DNA from: DATATV01 sp035551355
Lineage (GTDB): Bacteria > Actinomycetota > Actinomycetes > Mycobacteriales > Pseudonocardiaceae
Assembly (NCBI GenBank): GCA_035551355.1
Contig: DASZNF010000066.1
Span: 20,497 to 84,496 of the forward strand
Length of the DNA stretch: 64,000 nt
Reading direction: 5' to 3'
Position 1 is the stretch's first letter. Every line of letters starts with the position of its first letter. The position numbers were made by a program, and so were the translations under genes. The notes below the pieces were generated by a model. That model did no database searches. It was not told where the DNA came from and saw nothing but the letters and a program-made list of their open reading frames with translations. This document shows positions 1 through 8,383 of the stretch, piece by piece.

Positions 1-126
1 GCGGGGAGCCTCGCGCCAGCCCGAGTCGCTGATCTTGTTGGCCTCGTCCAGCGGCGCTCCGCAGGTCAGGCAGCTGCGGCTGGCGCCGGGCGGATTCTGC
101 CCCCGGCACCACTGGCACTGGATCAT
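1..126 (-). CDS. Zinc-ribbon protein, N-terminal part (possible AIM24-family protein)
   Basis: Only the first 42 codons lie in the window; the gene runs off the left edge. The ATG is at 126 on the minus strand. Cys4, Cys7, Cys19 and Cys22 form a CxxC-x11-CxxC zinc ribbon, followed by an acidic linker ending in SGWREAPR. In actinomycetes a zinc ribbon with such a linker often precedes an AIM24 (DUF124) domain beside an SPFH gene, and an SPFH gene is transcribed divergently here. The AIM24 assignment is inference from context, because that domain is outside the window. Confidence 0.6.
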   Translation of the reverse strand, partial: MIQCQWCRGQNPPGASRSCLTCGAPLDEANKISDSGWREAPR

Positions 127-290
127 GTCAGCCACACGTGACTCCCCTCGCCCAAACGGCCCCCAACGGCCGCCCTGATCGGGTAAAAGGTATCAGCGGG
201 ACACGGCCGAATGTGGGCAGAGCGCTGAGTCCGAGCGCGTGTGGCCTTGTATCGTCTTGCGGTAACGGTGTCGCTGGAGGGGTCGTCGTC

Positions 291-1460
291 ATGGCAATGT
301 TCAGTCGGGAGTTCATCGCGGTCCCCGACGACCGCAAGCATCAGATCGTCTTCAAGTGGCCGGACATCACCATCCGCCGGTTCACCCGGGCGATCGTCAA
401 CGCCGACGAGGTCGCTCTTTTCGTCAACACCGGCCAGGTCGTGCAGACCATGGGCCCAGGCCGCCACCAGATCGACGCCAACGAGCTGCCCGGCCTCGGC
501 GCGCTGATCGACCGGCTCTCCGGCGGCAACGCCTACCGGGCCGAGCTGTACTTCGTGGGCAGCCGCGAGTTCACCGGGTTCAACTTCGGCGGCCGCATCG
601 ACGACGTGCAGGACCCGGCCAGCGGGCTGATCGTGACCCTGCGGGTGTTCGGCGACTACGCGCTGCGGGTGATCGACCCGATCCGGCTGATCACCAACCT
701 GCTGTCCACTGTGGACGTCACCGACAACGAGCGGGTCACCGACTGGGTGTCCGATCAGCTGCTGAAGGTCATGCGCACCGACGTGACCAACCAGATCGTG
801 CGCAACGGCTGGCCGATCCTGGGGCTTTCGGCGTACTCGCCGGAGATCGAGCGCTCGGTGGTCGCCTCCACCAACGGCCAGCTGGCCGCCTACGGCGTAG
901 CGATGACCCGGATGGGCAACTTCGACATCAACCTCTCCGACGAGGACAAGACCCAGCTCAAGACGCTGGCCAAGGACACCAGCTACTCCCGGCTGGCCGG
1001 CGGGTTCAACCAGTACGCGGCCGGCCAGATGGCTTTGGGCGCCGGGCAGGGCATGGCGCAGGGCGGGGGCGCGGTCAACGGCGCGTTCCTGGCCGCAGGC
1101 CTCGGCATGGGCGGGCAGGCGGTCAATCAGCCCGCCTCGGTCGCCCCGCCGCCCACCGGGTTCGCCGGCCCGGGGCAGAGCGCCTACGGCCCGCAGTCCG
1201 CGCCCACCCCGGCCCAGCCGCAGCAGCCCGCCGCGCTGCCCCCGTCGACCGGCCAGCAGCCCGCGCAGCAGCCGCCGACCCCGCCGCAGGGCGACGGTTC
1301 GGCGTGCGCGAACTGCCAGACGAACAACCCGCCCGGAGCCAAGTTCTGCGGCAACTGCGGTCAGCCGCTGGCCGCGGCCGTACCGCACTGCACCAACTGC
1401 GGCACCCAGCTGCCGCCGGGCGCGAAGTTCTGCGGCAACTGCGGCACCGCCGCTCCCTGA
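291..1460 (+). CDS. SPFH (band 7) domain protein with two C-terminal zinc ribbons
   Basis: 389 aa. Residues 1-250 form an SPFH/virion-core-like domain that begins MAMFSREFIAVPDD, a family usually involved in membrane-associated oligomeric scaffolds. A Gly/Ala/Pro/Gln-rich linker follows (about 250-335). Two zinc ribbons end the protein: Cys339/342/353/356 and Cys367/370/381/384, both containing PPGAKFCGNCG. The frame is open back to 138, but ATG 291 is preferred: GGAGG lies 10 nt upstream and homology starts there. The divergent neighbour also has a zinc ribbon, so the two proteins may act together. No catalytic motif is visible. Confidence 0.85.
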   Translation: MAMFSREFIAVPDDRKHQIVFKWPDITIRRFTRAIVNADEVALFVNTGQVVQTMGPGRHQIDANELPGLGALIDRLSGGNAYRAELYFVGSREFTGFNFGGRIDDVQDPASGLIVTLRVFGDYALRVIDPIRLITNLLSTVDVTDNERVTDWVSDQLLKVMRTDVTNQIVRNGWPILGLSAYSPEIERSVVASTNGQLAAYGVAMTRMGNFDINLSDEDKTQLKTLAKDTSYSRLAGGFNQYAAGQMALGAGQGMAQGGGAVNGAFLAAGLGMGGQAVNQPASVAPPPTGFAGPGQSAYGPQSAPTPAQPQQPAALPPSTGQQPAQQPPTPPQGDGSACANCQTNNPPGAKFCGNCGQPLAAAVPHCTNCGTQLPPGAKFCGNCGTAAP

Positions 1461-1486
1461 GCCACTTCGGACGGTTTTCGGCTTTC

Positions 1487-1522
1487 GGCCGGGGTTCGGG
1501 TCCGTCGGACCGAACCCCGGCC
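1487..1522 (+). terminator. Hairpin after the SPFH gene
   Basis: A perfect 13-bp inverted repeat (1487-1499 with 1510-1522, 10-nt loop) starts 27 nt after the SPFH stop. There is no clear T-run, as is common for terminators in high-GC actinomycetes. Between the second hairpin (1539-1571) and the PhzF-like gene at 1864 I see no gene. Confidence 0.7.
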
Positions 1523-1538
1523 CGGTTAGGAGCTTGAC

Positions 1539-1571
1539 GGCAGGTCCTGGTCGTACCGGCCAGGACCTGCC
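1539..1571 (+). terminator. Second hairpin after the SPFH gene
   Basis: A perfect 12-bp stem (1539-1550 with 1560-1571) with a 9-nt loop. With the hairpin at 1487-1522 it makes a tandem terminator between the convergent SPFH and PhzF-like genes. It could act in both directions. Confidence 0.65.
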
Positions 1572-1863
1572 GCATGAAATGCGTGCGGGTGAGACCGCTA
1601 TGAACATTGGGCGCTCAGCCAGCGCTGGCTCGATCCCCAAGGCCGGTATTCGGTACCTTCCGGCGAGAAGCCTGACACGTGGCGATTACCTGAGTCCGGC
1701 GGCCAGCCGGTGCTGCCGGGGTAATCGGACGGAATCGGTAGATTCTTTTCCGGAATCGCCATTCATGTCCCACGAATCCCCAGTGTGTTCGTCACCAGGT
1801 TAGCGGTCGGGCCGGTGGCGGAATATTCGTCGCACGGCCTATCTCGTCGGGCCGAACATCCGA

Positions 1864-2535
1864 TCACAGCGAATATTCGCGGGTTTCCACCGAGTCGACG
1901 ACCCCGCCGATCTCCACCATGCCCAGCGGGCCGGGACGCACGTTGATCCGCGAGCCGATGCCCTGCCGGATCACCACCGGCCGGCCCAGCCGGGCGCCCA
2001 GCCGCAGCGCGGCCGCGCCGGTGGCCTCGTCCTCGACAATGCCCATGGCGGTGGGAAAAACCCGCGCCCGCACCCGTCCGCCCGGTTCGTCCTCCCAGGC
2101 CCACACCTGCAGCTGCTCGTCCGGCCCGGCGCCGGGATGCGCGTCCACCTCGGCCGGGCTGGAAAGCTGGCGCAGCTCGAAATCCGGCGCCTTGTCCGGG
2201 TCGGCGCGAATCCAGGTCAGGCCGTCCGCGGTCCAGGTCGGCACGTCCCCGGCGGGCGGGCGCAGCACCGACACGCCAAGGCCCTGCTTGGCCAGCAGCC
2301 AGGAGGTGCCCACCAACGGATGACCGGCCAGCGGCAGTTCGACCGCCGGGGTGTGGATGGCCAGCTGGGCGTTGGCCTGGTCGGTGACGAACACGGTCTC
2401 GGAATAGCCCAGGTCGGCGGCGACCTGCTGGCGGCGTTCGGTGGGGACCCCGGCCGCGTCCAGGAACACGCCGAGTGGATTGCCACCGCGACCGTCCGGC
2501 CCGACGAACACGGTGACCACGTACAGGGTTGTCAT
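1864..2535 (-). CDS. PhzF-family isomerase-like protein
   Basis: 223 aa, ATG start. The family has the two-lobed diaminopimelate-epimerase fold; PhzF itself isomerises a phenazine precursor, but most members have unknown substrates. Family marks are the N-terminal NPLGVF segment, GYSETVFV with the conserved catalytic glutamate, and LPLAGHPLVG at the substrate pocket. It is shorter than typical members (about 260-290 aa) but ends in recognisable family sequence. The next upstream gene on the same strand is an Lrp/AsnC regulator 90 bp away, so the two may be co-transcribed. The substrate cannot be inferred. Confidence 0.8.
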   Translation of the reverse strand: MTTLYVVTVFVGPDGRGGNPLGVFLDAAGVPTERRQQVAADLGYSETVFVTDQANAQLAIHTPAVELPLAGHPLVGTSWLLAKQGLGVSVLRPPAGDVPTWTADGLTWIRADPDKAPDFELRQLSSPAEVDAHPGAGPDEQLQVWAWEDEPGGRVRARVFPTAMGIVEDEATGAAALRLGARLGRPVVIRQGIGSRINVRPGPLGMVEIGGVVDSVETREYSL

Positions 2536-2570
2536 AGGTCAGTCAACCATGATCCCCCGACGGCGTGTTC

Positions 2571-2639
2571 CTCGCCCGGTCACGCGGGAACGGCTCGCCT
2601 GGTCACTCGGGAACGGCTCGCCCGGTCACTCGGGAACGG
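2571..2639. repeat. Three tandem 23-bp repeats over the lrp-like stop codon
   Basis: Three units of 23 bp (2571-2593, 2594-2616, 2617-2639) differ at only two positions. The unit nearest the gene contains the last codons (VPE) and the stop of the Lrp/AsnC gene. The other two lie just downstream, so the gene's 3' end has been copied in tandem. Confidence 0.9.
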
Positions 2640-3078
2640 GCAGCGGGCGGGGCGGCACCGGGGTGGACACCACGACCGAGGTGACGGTCTGGCCGTGCAG
2701 CAGAAACCGGTCCAGCACCTCCTCCAGCTCGGCGATGCCCGGCGCGTGCACCTTCACCAGGAAGCAGTCCTCGCCGGTGATCCGGTAGCACTCGCTGACC
2801 TGCGGCAGTTTCTCGGCCAGCTCGGCGATCCGGGCCAGTTGCCCGGCCACCGGGCGGATCCGGGCGAACGCGGTCACCGGCAGCCCGAGCGCGGCCGGGT
2901 CGACCTCCATCCGGTAGCCGGTGATCACGCCGAGCCGTTCCATCCGGGCCACCCGCTCGGTCACCGCGGGCGCGGACATGCCGACCTTTCTGGCCAGCGC
3001 GGACATGGCTATCCGCGGATTCACGTGCAGCTCACGCAACAGCCGACGATTGACGTCGTCCAGAATATCCGAGATCAT
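2626..3078 (-). CDS. Lrp/AsnC family transcriptional regulator
   Basis: 150 aa, ATG start. An N-terminal winged helix-turn-helix (about residues 5-60, with the recognition part near SAPAVTERVARM) is followed by the ligand-binding RAM domain, which includes the SECYRITGEDCFLVKV strand. Members sense amino acids or related molecules and often control an adjacent exporter. A truncated EamA-type transporter start lies divergently 94 bp away, so this regulator has probably lost its target gene. The last codons lie in a triple tandem repeat. Confidence 0.9.
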   Translation of the reverse strand: MISDILDDVNRRLLRELHVNPRIAMSALARKVGMSAPAVTERVARMERLGVITGYRMEVDPAALGLPVTAFARIRPVAGQLARIAELAEKLPQVSECYRITGEDCFLVKVHAPGIAELEEVLDRFLLHGQTVTSVVVSTPVPPRPLPVPE

Positions 3079-3171
3079 CCGCTGCCCACTCCTTTGATTC
3101 GCAGGGAATACGGCCCAGATTCCTGCGATTGGCCATGTCGCGGCAATGGCGTTCTGAAGACAATAGCGGTT

Positions 3172-3309
3172 ATGTCCAGGCTCGACCGGTTACCGCCGGT
3201 GTGGTTTTTTCTGATCAGCGCGGTGTTCCACTACCTGGGTCCGTCGCTGGCCGTGTTGCTGTTCGCGCGGGTCGGGCCGTTGGGGGTGGCCTGGTTGCGG
3301 ATCGCCTCG
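3172..3309 (+). pseudogene. Remnant of an EamA-family transporter (first 46 codons only)
   Basis: Starting at ATG 3172, 46 codons encode MSRLDRLPPVWFFLISAVFH followed by PSLAVLLFARVGPLGVAWLRIAS. This reads like the first membrane helices of an EamA/RhtA-type exporter. The similarity stops at about 3309, seven bases before the histidine kinase stop (3316, opposite strand). The remaining roughly 240 codons are absent, so this is a deletion remnant. Position and orientation beside the Lrp/AsnC gene fit the common divergent regulator/exporter arrangement. The frame stays open into antisense kinase sequence, but that part does not look like a transporter. Confidence 0.75.
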
Positions 3310-3315
3310 TCCCGC

Positions 3316-4500
3316 TCAGGCCCCGGACGCTCCCGCGGGCAAGCGGGCGGTGACGGTGAGCCCGCCGCCGGGCACCGGGTCGGCGTAGAGCTGGCCGCCG
3401 TGCGCGGCCACCACCGCGCGCACGATGGACAGGCCGAGCCCGGTGCCGGTGCGGGCGGTGCGATCCACCCCGCCCCGGCGGAACGGCTCGAACAACTCGG
3501 TCACCCGGTCGCGCTGCACGGCCGGGCCGGAGGAGCCCACCCGCAGCGTGGACCACTGCCCGTTGGCCTCGGTGCACACCTCGATCCAGCCGCCGGACAC
3601 GTTGTGCCGCACCGCGTTCTCCAGCAGATTGCCGGCTACCCGCTCCAGCAGCGCCGGATCGCCCACCGCGGGCGCGGCCTCGGTCCGGAAGGCCGAACGC
3701 AGGCCGCGGGCCTCGGCGTCCCCGCGCACCGCGGCCCAGGCCGAGTTCACCACCGAGGCCAGATCCACCGGCTCCCGCACAGCCAGCCCGGCGCCCTCGG
3801 TGCGGGCCAGGAACAACAGGGCCTCCACCAGTTGCCCGGCCCGCAGCGCGGCCCGGCTGACCACCGCGGACATCCGGCGCAGCTCCTCGACGTCGGCGTC
3901 CGGGTCGGAGAGGGTGACGTCCAGTTCGGTGCGGATCACCGACAGCGGGGTGCGCAGCTCGTGGCTGGCGTTGGCCACGAACCGGCGCTGGGACTCGAAG
4001 GTGGCCTGCAGCCGGTCCAGCATGGCGTCGAAGGTGTCGGCCAGCTGGGCCACCTCGTCGCGCGGGCCGCGCAACGCGATGCGCTCGCCGAGCGATTCGG
4101 CGGACAGGCGCCGGGCGGTCGCGGTGACCTCGTGCAGCGGGCGCAGGAACCGGCCGGTCAACGTCCAGGCCAGGATCGCCGCGGCCGCGACCACACACAG
4201 GAAGGCCACCGATCCGGCCTGCAACACCCGGTCCCGCGCGTAGTCGGCCAGCATCTGGCCCCAGGCCGAAGCGGTCACCCGCTGCCCGTTCACCTCGAAC
4301 TGACCGGTCGCCGGCTGCGGCATGGCCGACGCCACGTTGCCCACCAGCATCCAGCCCAGCCAGAGCAGCAGCACGCTGACCCCGGCGGTCAACGCGGTGG
4401 CCAGCAGGGTCAGCCGGAGCCGTAGACCGGGACCGCGCCGCCGGCGCACCAGCGGACGCTCCTCGTCCACCTCGGCCACCGCGTCAGCCAACCTCCGCAT
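3316..4500 (-). CDS. Sensor histidine kinase (OmpR-type partner)
   Basis: 394 aa. Transmembrane segments at about 30-53 and 95-115 enclose a short extracytoplasmic loop. HAMP and a HisKA domain follow, with the phospho-acceptor His180 in ANASHELRTPLS. The ATPase domain has the N box NLLENAVRHN near 300 and the G box GTGLGLSIV near 350. The start overlaps the end of the response regulator gene by 17 bp, so the two are coupled. The short loop suggests it senses an envelope or metal signal, but the ligand is unknown. Confidence 0.93.
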   Translation of the reverse strand: MRRLADAVAEVDEERPLVRRRRGPGLRLRLTLLATALTAGVSVLLLWLGWMLVGNVASAMPQPATGQFEVNGQRVTASAWGQMLADYARDRVLQAGSVAFLCVVAAAAILAWTLTGRFLRPLHEVTATARRLSAESLGERIALRGPRDEVAQLADTFDAMLDRLQATFESQRRFVANASHELRTPLSVIRTELDVTLSDPDADVEELRRMSAVVSRAALRAGQLVEALLFLARTEGAGLAVREPVDLASVVNSAWAAVRGDAEARGLRSAFRTEAAPAVGDPALLERVAGNLLENAVRHNVSGGWIEVCTEANGQWSTLRVGSSGPAVQRDRVTELFEPFRRGGVDRTARTGTGLGLSIVRAVVAAHGGQLYADPVPGGGLTVTARLPAGASGA

Positions 4501-5170
4501 TCACGTCACCGGCCGCGGGCACCCGGTACCCGGAGCCGACCACGGTGTCGATCAGGCCCGGCTCGCCGAGCTTCTTGCGCAGCGTCATCACGGTCACCCG
4601 GACCGTGGTGGTGAACGGGTCGGCGTTCTCGTCCCACACGCGTTCCAGCAGCTCCTCGCTGCTCACCACGGACCCGGCCGCGGCCAGCAGGACCTCCAGC
4701 ACGCCGAACTCCTTGCGGGTCAGCTCCACCGGCTCGCCCGCGCGCAGCACGGTGCGCTTGGCCGGGTCCAGCTCCACGTCCCCGGCGCGCAGCACCGGCG
4801 GGGTGGCCGGGGTCGACCGGCGGCCCAGCGCGCGCACCCGGGCGACCAGCTCGGGGAAGGCGAACGGCTTGGCCAGGTAGTCATCGGCGCCCAGGGACAG
4901 GCCCTCCACCCGGTCGGCCACCGCGTCGCTGGCGGTGAGCATGATGACCCGGCTGACCGCGCCCGCGGCCACGATCTCCTTGCACAGCTCGTCGCCGGAC
5001 ATGCCGGGCAGGTCCCGGTCCAGCACCACCACGTCGTACCGGGTGATGGTGACCTTCTCGTGGCCGGAGTCGCCGTCGAACGCGACATCCACGGCCATAC
5101 CCTCACGCCGCAGGCCCCGGGCGATCGCCTCGGCCAGCGGTTGTTCGTCCTCGACTACCAGGATCCGCAC
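4484..5170 (-). CDS. OmpR/PhoB-family response regulator
   Basis: 228 aa from GTG 5170. The receiver domain has acidic residues E7-D8, phospho-acceptor Asp51 in VVLDRDLPG, a conserved Thr in MLTAS and Lys in YLAKPF. The C-terminal winged helix (about 125-220) has the typical RKEFGVLEVLL and VGSGYRV segments. An ATG six codons upstream (5188) is an alternative start; neither has a well-spaced ribosome binding site. It is first in a two-gene operon with the histidine kinase and divergent from the AraC-type gene. Confidence 0.93.
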   Translation of the reverse strand: MRILVVEDEQPLAEAIARGLRREGMAVDVAFDGDSGHEKVTITRYDVVVLDRDLPGMSGDELCKEIVAAGAVSRVIMLTASDAVADRVEGLSLGADDYLAKPFAFPELVARVRALGRRSTPATPPVLRAGDVELDPAKRTVLRAGEPVELTRKEFGVLEVLLAAAGSVVSSEELLERVWDENADPFTTTVRVTVMTLRKKLGEPGLIDTVVGSGYRVPAAGDVNAEVG

Positions 5171-5224
5171 CCCTCCACGGTGCCACATTTCCGAAGTGGA
5201 CCGCGGGCAGGGCCGACAAAACTG

Positions 5225-5255
5225 TTGACAACCGGGATCGGGGGTGTGGTATGCG
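5225..5255 (+). promoter_or_regulatory. Probable sigma-70-type promoter of the AraC/VOC pair
   Basis: A perfect TTGACA (5225-5230) is followed after 19 bp by TATGCG (5250-5255), 12 bp before the GTG of the AraC-type gene. The -10 element is weak and the spacer long, so the exact elements are uncertain. Confidence 0.45.
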
Positions 5256-5266
5256 ATGCTGTTCTG

Positions 5267-5686
5267 GTGAATGCCGAGGATCTCGTCCGGCTGCGGCGGG
5301 CCCGGGACCGGATGGACCGCGAGTACGCCAAGCCACTGGACGTGCCGGTGCTGGCCCGCACCGCGCTGATGTCGCCCGGGCATTTCTCGCGCCGCTTCCG
5401 CGCCGCGTTCGGCGAGACCCCGTACAGCTACCTGATGACCCGGCGGATCGAACGGGCCAAGACCCTGTTGCGGCGAGGGGATCTGTCGGTCACCGAGGTC
5501 TGTTTCGCGGTGGGTTGTACGTCACTGGGGTCGTTCAGCTCACGGTTCACCGAGCTGGTCGGCGAGAGCCCGAGCGCCTACCGGGCGCGGGATCACCGGG
5601 ACAGCGCGTCGATCCCGCCGTGTTACGTCCGGCTGTTGACCCGGCCGGTCAGGAACGGAGAAGCGGGTTCCCTGGCCAAGCCGTAG
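5267..5686 (+). CDS. AraC-family regulator made only of the DNA-binding domain
   Basis: 139 aa from GTG 5267. Nearly the whole protein is the paired helix-turn-helix of the AraC/XylS family (about 12-112), with the family segment SLGSFSSRFTELVGESP. No ligand-binding domain is present. A VOC/glyoxalase-like gene follows after 9 bp, and such pairs are common in actinomycetes. The VOC protein may be the sensor or the controlled enzyme. Longer in-frame starts exist but would read through the opposite-strand response regulator. Confidence 0.85.
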   Translation: MNAEDLVRLRRARDRMDREYAKPLDVPVLARTALMSPGHFSRRFRAAFGETPYSYLMTRRIERAKTLLRRGDLSVTEVCFAVGCTSLGSFSSRFTELVGESPSAYRARDHRDSASIPPCYVRLLTRPVRNGEAGSLAKP

Positions 5687-5695
5687 GTTCTCGGC

Positions 5696-6112
5696 ATGGC
5701 AATCACGTTGTCGTTCTGCTTCATCGCAGTGCACGACCACGACAAGGCGCTGGCGTTCTACCGGGACACGCTGGGTTTCGAGGTGCGCAACGACGTGTCC
5801 TGGGAGGGCCTGCGCTGGGTGACGGTGGGCTCGCCCGAGCAGCCGGACGTGTCCATCGTGCTGGAGCCGCCCGCCGCCGACCCGAACACCTCGCCCACGG
5901 ACAAGCAGGCCCTGTCCGACCTGCTGGCCAAGGGCCTGCTGCGGGCCGCGGTGTTCAGCACCGACGACTGCGACGGCACGTTCGAGCGCATCCAGGCGGC
6001 CGGTGGTGAGGTGGTGCAGGAGCCGATGGACCAGCCGTATGGGGTGCGCGACTGCGCGTTCCGCGATCCGTCGGGGAATCTGCTGCGGTTCAACCAGCCC
6101 CAGAAAATGTGA
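5696..6112 (+). CDS. VOC-superfamily (glyoxalase/dioxygenase-like) protein
   Basis: 138 aa, ATG start. It has the two beta-alpha-beta-beta-beta repeats of the vicinal-oxygen-chelate fold. The N-terminal FIAVHDHDKALAFYRDTLGF and the C-terminal FRDPSGNLLRFNQP are the usual family ends. Substrate unknown; members include drug-binding, dioxygenase and isomerase proteins. It lies 9 bp after the AraC-type gene and is very likely co-transcribed. Its last 23 bp overlap the convergent monooxygenase gene. Confidence 0.87.
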   Translation: MAITLSFCFIAVHDHDKALAFYRDTLGFEVRNDVSWEGLRWVTVGSPEQPDVSIVLEPPAADPNTSPTDKQALSDLLAKGLLRAAVFSTDDCDGTFERIQAAGGEVVQEPMDQPYGVRDCAFRDPSGNLLRFNQPQKM

Positions 6113-7622
6113 TGGCTGGCCGGCTGAACCGAAGTGTTGGTTGGCCGCACCAGCGTTCGAGCGTGCCGCGCAGGCTGGCCGGATCGGCGCGCGGACCGCG
6201 GTCGGCAGCCCAGGCGATGTAGCCGTCGGGGCGGACGAACAGGGCGGCCAGGTCACCGAAGGCGGGCCGGGTGTGGACGTCGACGCGGTCGGACCAGTCG
6301 GCCGCGGCCGAGGAGACATCCGGTGCGCCGGTGAAGTCCAGCAGGACCGGGCGGGGCCGGCGCAGCAGGGCATCGAGGCCGGGGATGGCCGGGACGTGGC
6401 GGCCGACCAGCGGATGCGATGCGACCTCCAGGCCGTCGCCGCCAGCCGGTGCGCCCCGGTCGTCGTGGCCTGGCACAGCGCCGAGGTCGTAGCGGATGTC
6501 GAGGCTTTGCAGGGAGGCGACCAGGTGCTCGCCGGTGGCGGGGATCTCGGTCAGCAACTGGCCGAACAGCTCGCGGACGGCCTGGCTGTGCGGGTCCGGG
6601 CGCATGATCGCGCCCTGGGCGCGGGTCAGGGCCAGCACCCTCGCGGCCACCGGGTGGCGCTCGGCGGTGTAGGTGTCCAGCAGGCCCTCGGGCGCCCAGC
6701 CGTGCACCGCCGCGGCCAGTTTCCAGCCCAGGTTCGCCGCGTCCTGCAGCCCGAGGTTGAGGCCCTGGCCACCGAACGGCGGGTTCACGTGGGCGGCGTC
6801 GCCGGCCAGGAGCACTCGCCCGTTGCGGTAGGTGCCGGCCTGGCGGGTGGTGTCGGAGAACCGGCCGGCGAAGCCCATCTCGACCACCCGGACGTCGGCG
6901 CCGCTGACCCGGCGCAGGCTGGCTTCCACCTCGGCCGGGCCGACCTCGGCCCGCCGGTCGCTGGGACCGCCGTCGAACTCGGTGGTGATGCATTTGCCCG
7001 ATTCCGGGCTGAACTCGTAGATGCCGGTGTCGGTGAAGTTCCAGCCGGGCGTGAGCCGCTCGGGGTGATCGAGCACGACGCCCTTGGCCTTGCGGATCGT
7101 CGAGATCGGGTCGGTGCCGGGGAAGTCGAACCCGGCCAGCTTGCGCACGGTGCTGCGGGCGCCGTCGCAGCCGGCCAGGTACCGGGCCCGCCGGGTCTCG
7201 CCGGTGGCCAACCGCACGGTGACCCCCTCGGCGTCCTGGTCCAGGGCGACGACCTCCCCGCCGCGCAGCACCGGAACGCCGAGTTCGACGGCGTGCTCGA
7301 GAAGCAGGCGCTCCAGCACCGGCTGGGTGATGGCCACGGCGGGCGGCAGCTCGATCTCGGGGTCGGGCCACACAACGAAGCCCGCGAACCAGCCGCCCAT
7401 CCGGTCCGCCGCGCCGGCGTCGGCCGACAGCTCGGCGAGGCGTGGGCCCAGGCCGCGGCGGATCAGCACCTGGGCACTGCGGCCGTTGATCGAACTGGCC
7501 TTCTCCACCGGGCTGGGCTCGGTCAGCCGTTCCAGCACGGTCACCGACAGGCCGGCCAGCCGCAGCTCGGCCGCGAGCAGCAGGCCCACCGGCCCACCGC
7601 CGGTCACGATCACGTCATCCAT
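6090..7622 (-). CDS. FAD-dependent aromatic monooxygenase
   Basis: 510 aa from ATG 7622, with an alternative ATG at 7631. This is a class A flavoprotein hydroxylase of the PHBH/RdmE/Rox type. GGGPVGLLLAAE near the N terminus binds the FAD ADP moiety. The DG motif (GCDGARSTVR) follows, then the GD motif LLAGDAAHVNPPFGGQG. A C-terminal thioredoxin-like domain follows (about 390-510). Relatives hydroxylate aromatic polyketides or inactivate rifamycins; the substrate here is unknown. A TetR gene is divergent with a palindrome between them, so the pair is probably an inducible detoxification or tailoring unit. Confidence 0.87.
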   Translation of the reverse strand: MDDVIVTGGGPVGLLLAAELRLAGLSVTVLERLTEPSPVEKASSINGRSAQVLIRRGLGPRLAELSADAGAADRMGGWFAGFVVWPDPEIELPPAVAITQPVLERLLLEHAVELGVPVLRGGEVVALDQDAEGVTVRLATGETRRARYLAGCDGARSTVRKLAGFDFPGTDPISTIRKAKGVVLDHPERLTPGWNFTDTGIYEFSPESGKCITTEFDGGPSDRRAEVGPAEVEASLRRVSGADVRVVEMGFAGRFSDTTRQAGTYRNGRVLLAGDAAHVNPPFGGQGLNLGLQDAANLGWKLAAAVHGWAPEGLLDTYTAERHPVAARVLALTRAQGAIMRPDPHSQAVRELFGQLLTEIPATGEHLVASLQSLDIRYDLGAVPGHDDRGAPAGGDGLEVASHPLVGRHVPAIPGLDALLRRPRPVLLDFTGAPDVSSAAADWSDRVDVHTRPAFGDLAALFVRPDGYIAWAADRGPRADPASLRGTLERWCGQPTLRFSRPAITFSGAG

Positions 7623-7634
7623 AAAAACCATACT

Positions 7635-7652
7635 GACGCCAAAGTTGGTGTC
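7635..7652. promoter_or_regulatory. Candidate TetR operator between the monooxygenase and tetR genes
   Basis: The inverted repeat GACGCCAA-AG-TTGGTGTC has 8-bp arms with one mismatch and sits in the 63-bp divergent intergenic region. On the minus strand TTGACA (7656-7651) and CAGTAT (7637-7632) frame it, so a bound repressor would block that promoter. The predicted start point is at or very near ATG 7622, so the monooxygenase mRNA may be leaderless. Confidence 0.55.
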
Positions 7653-7685
7653 TGTCAAAGTTTTGCGTGCGATAAGATTTCGGGC

Positions 7686-8309
7686 ATGGCCGCTGGACTG
7701 CGCGAACGCAAGAAGCACGAGACCCGGCAGCGCATCTCCGACGCCGCCTCCCAGCTCTTCCTCGCCCGCGGGTTCGACGAGGTGACGGTGGCGCAGGTCG
7801 CGGAGGCCGCCGACGTGTCCCGGGTGACCGTCACCAACTACTTCCCGCGCAAGGAAGACCTGATCCTGGACCTCTACGACGAGGCCGAGACGCTGCTGCT
7901 GGACGCGTTGCGGGACCGGCCCGCCGGGCAGCCCGCGGCCGGAGCGATGCGCGGGTTGATGCACCGGCTGGTGGCGCAGCGGCACCCGCTGACCGGGACC
8001 CACCCCGATGTGGCGGTGTTCGGGCGGCTGGTCGCGGCCAGCCCCGCCCTGCGCGACCGCGCCCGCGAACAACAGGACGAGCTCGCGGCGGCCGTGGCCA
8101 CGCTGCTGGCCGAGGAGACCGGCGACCCGGCCGGCGCGGAACTGGCGGGCGGGCTGCTGCTGGCCACGATCCGGACCCTGGTGGTCACGCCCATCCGGCG
8201 GCTGATGACCGGCGAACCGGCCGAGACGGTGGTCACCGACCTGGACCGCCAGATCGACCGCGCCTTCGACCTGCTGGCCGACGGCCTACGCGGCTTCGCC
8301 CCGCACTGA
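7686..8309 (+). CDS. TetR-family transcriptional regulator
   Basis: 207 aa, ATG start. The N-terminal TetR_N helix-turn-helix spans about 10-57 (AQVAEAADVSRVTVTNYFPR with the typical downstream lysine). The C-terminal helical domain probably binds the ligand. It is transcribed away from the flavin monooxygenase and very likely represses it through the palindrome at 7635-7652. The leader is short, with TAAGAT 8 bp before the ATG, and no ribosome binding site is evident. Confidence 0.9.
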   Translation: MAAGLRERKKHETRQRISDAASQLFLARGFDEVTVAQVAEAADVSRVTVTNYFPRKEDLILDLYDEAETLLLDALRDRPAGQPAAGAMRGLMHRLVAQRHPLTGTHPDVAVFGRLVAASPALRDRAREQQDELAAAVATLLAEETGDPAGAELAGGLLLATIRTLVVTPIRRLMTGEPAETVVTDLDRQIDRAFDLLADGLRGFAPH

Positions 8310-8383
8310 CCGACCCGGAAATCGCGCCGGGCGCGCGGCCGTCCGAGCGCGCTCAGCGGCGGGTGGTCAGCAATCGAACCCGG

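Noticed and set aside
1534..1803. 89-codon plus-strand frame after the SPFH gene
   Set aside because: It starts before and runs through the second terminator hairpin and lacks family features.
2137..4425. Plus-strand open frame of 762 codons through the lrp and kinase genes
   Set aside because: It is antisense to lrp and to the histidine kinase. Only codons at 3172-3309 resemble a protein (the EamA remnant).
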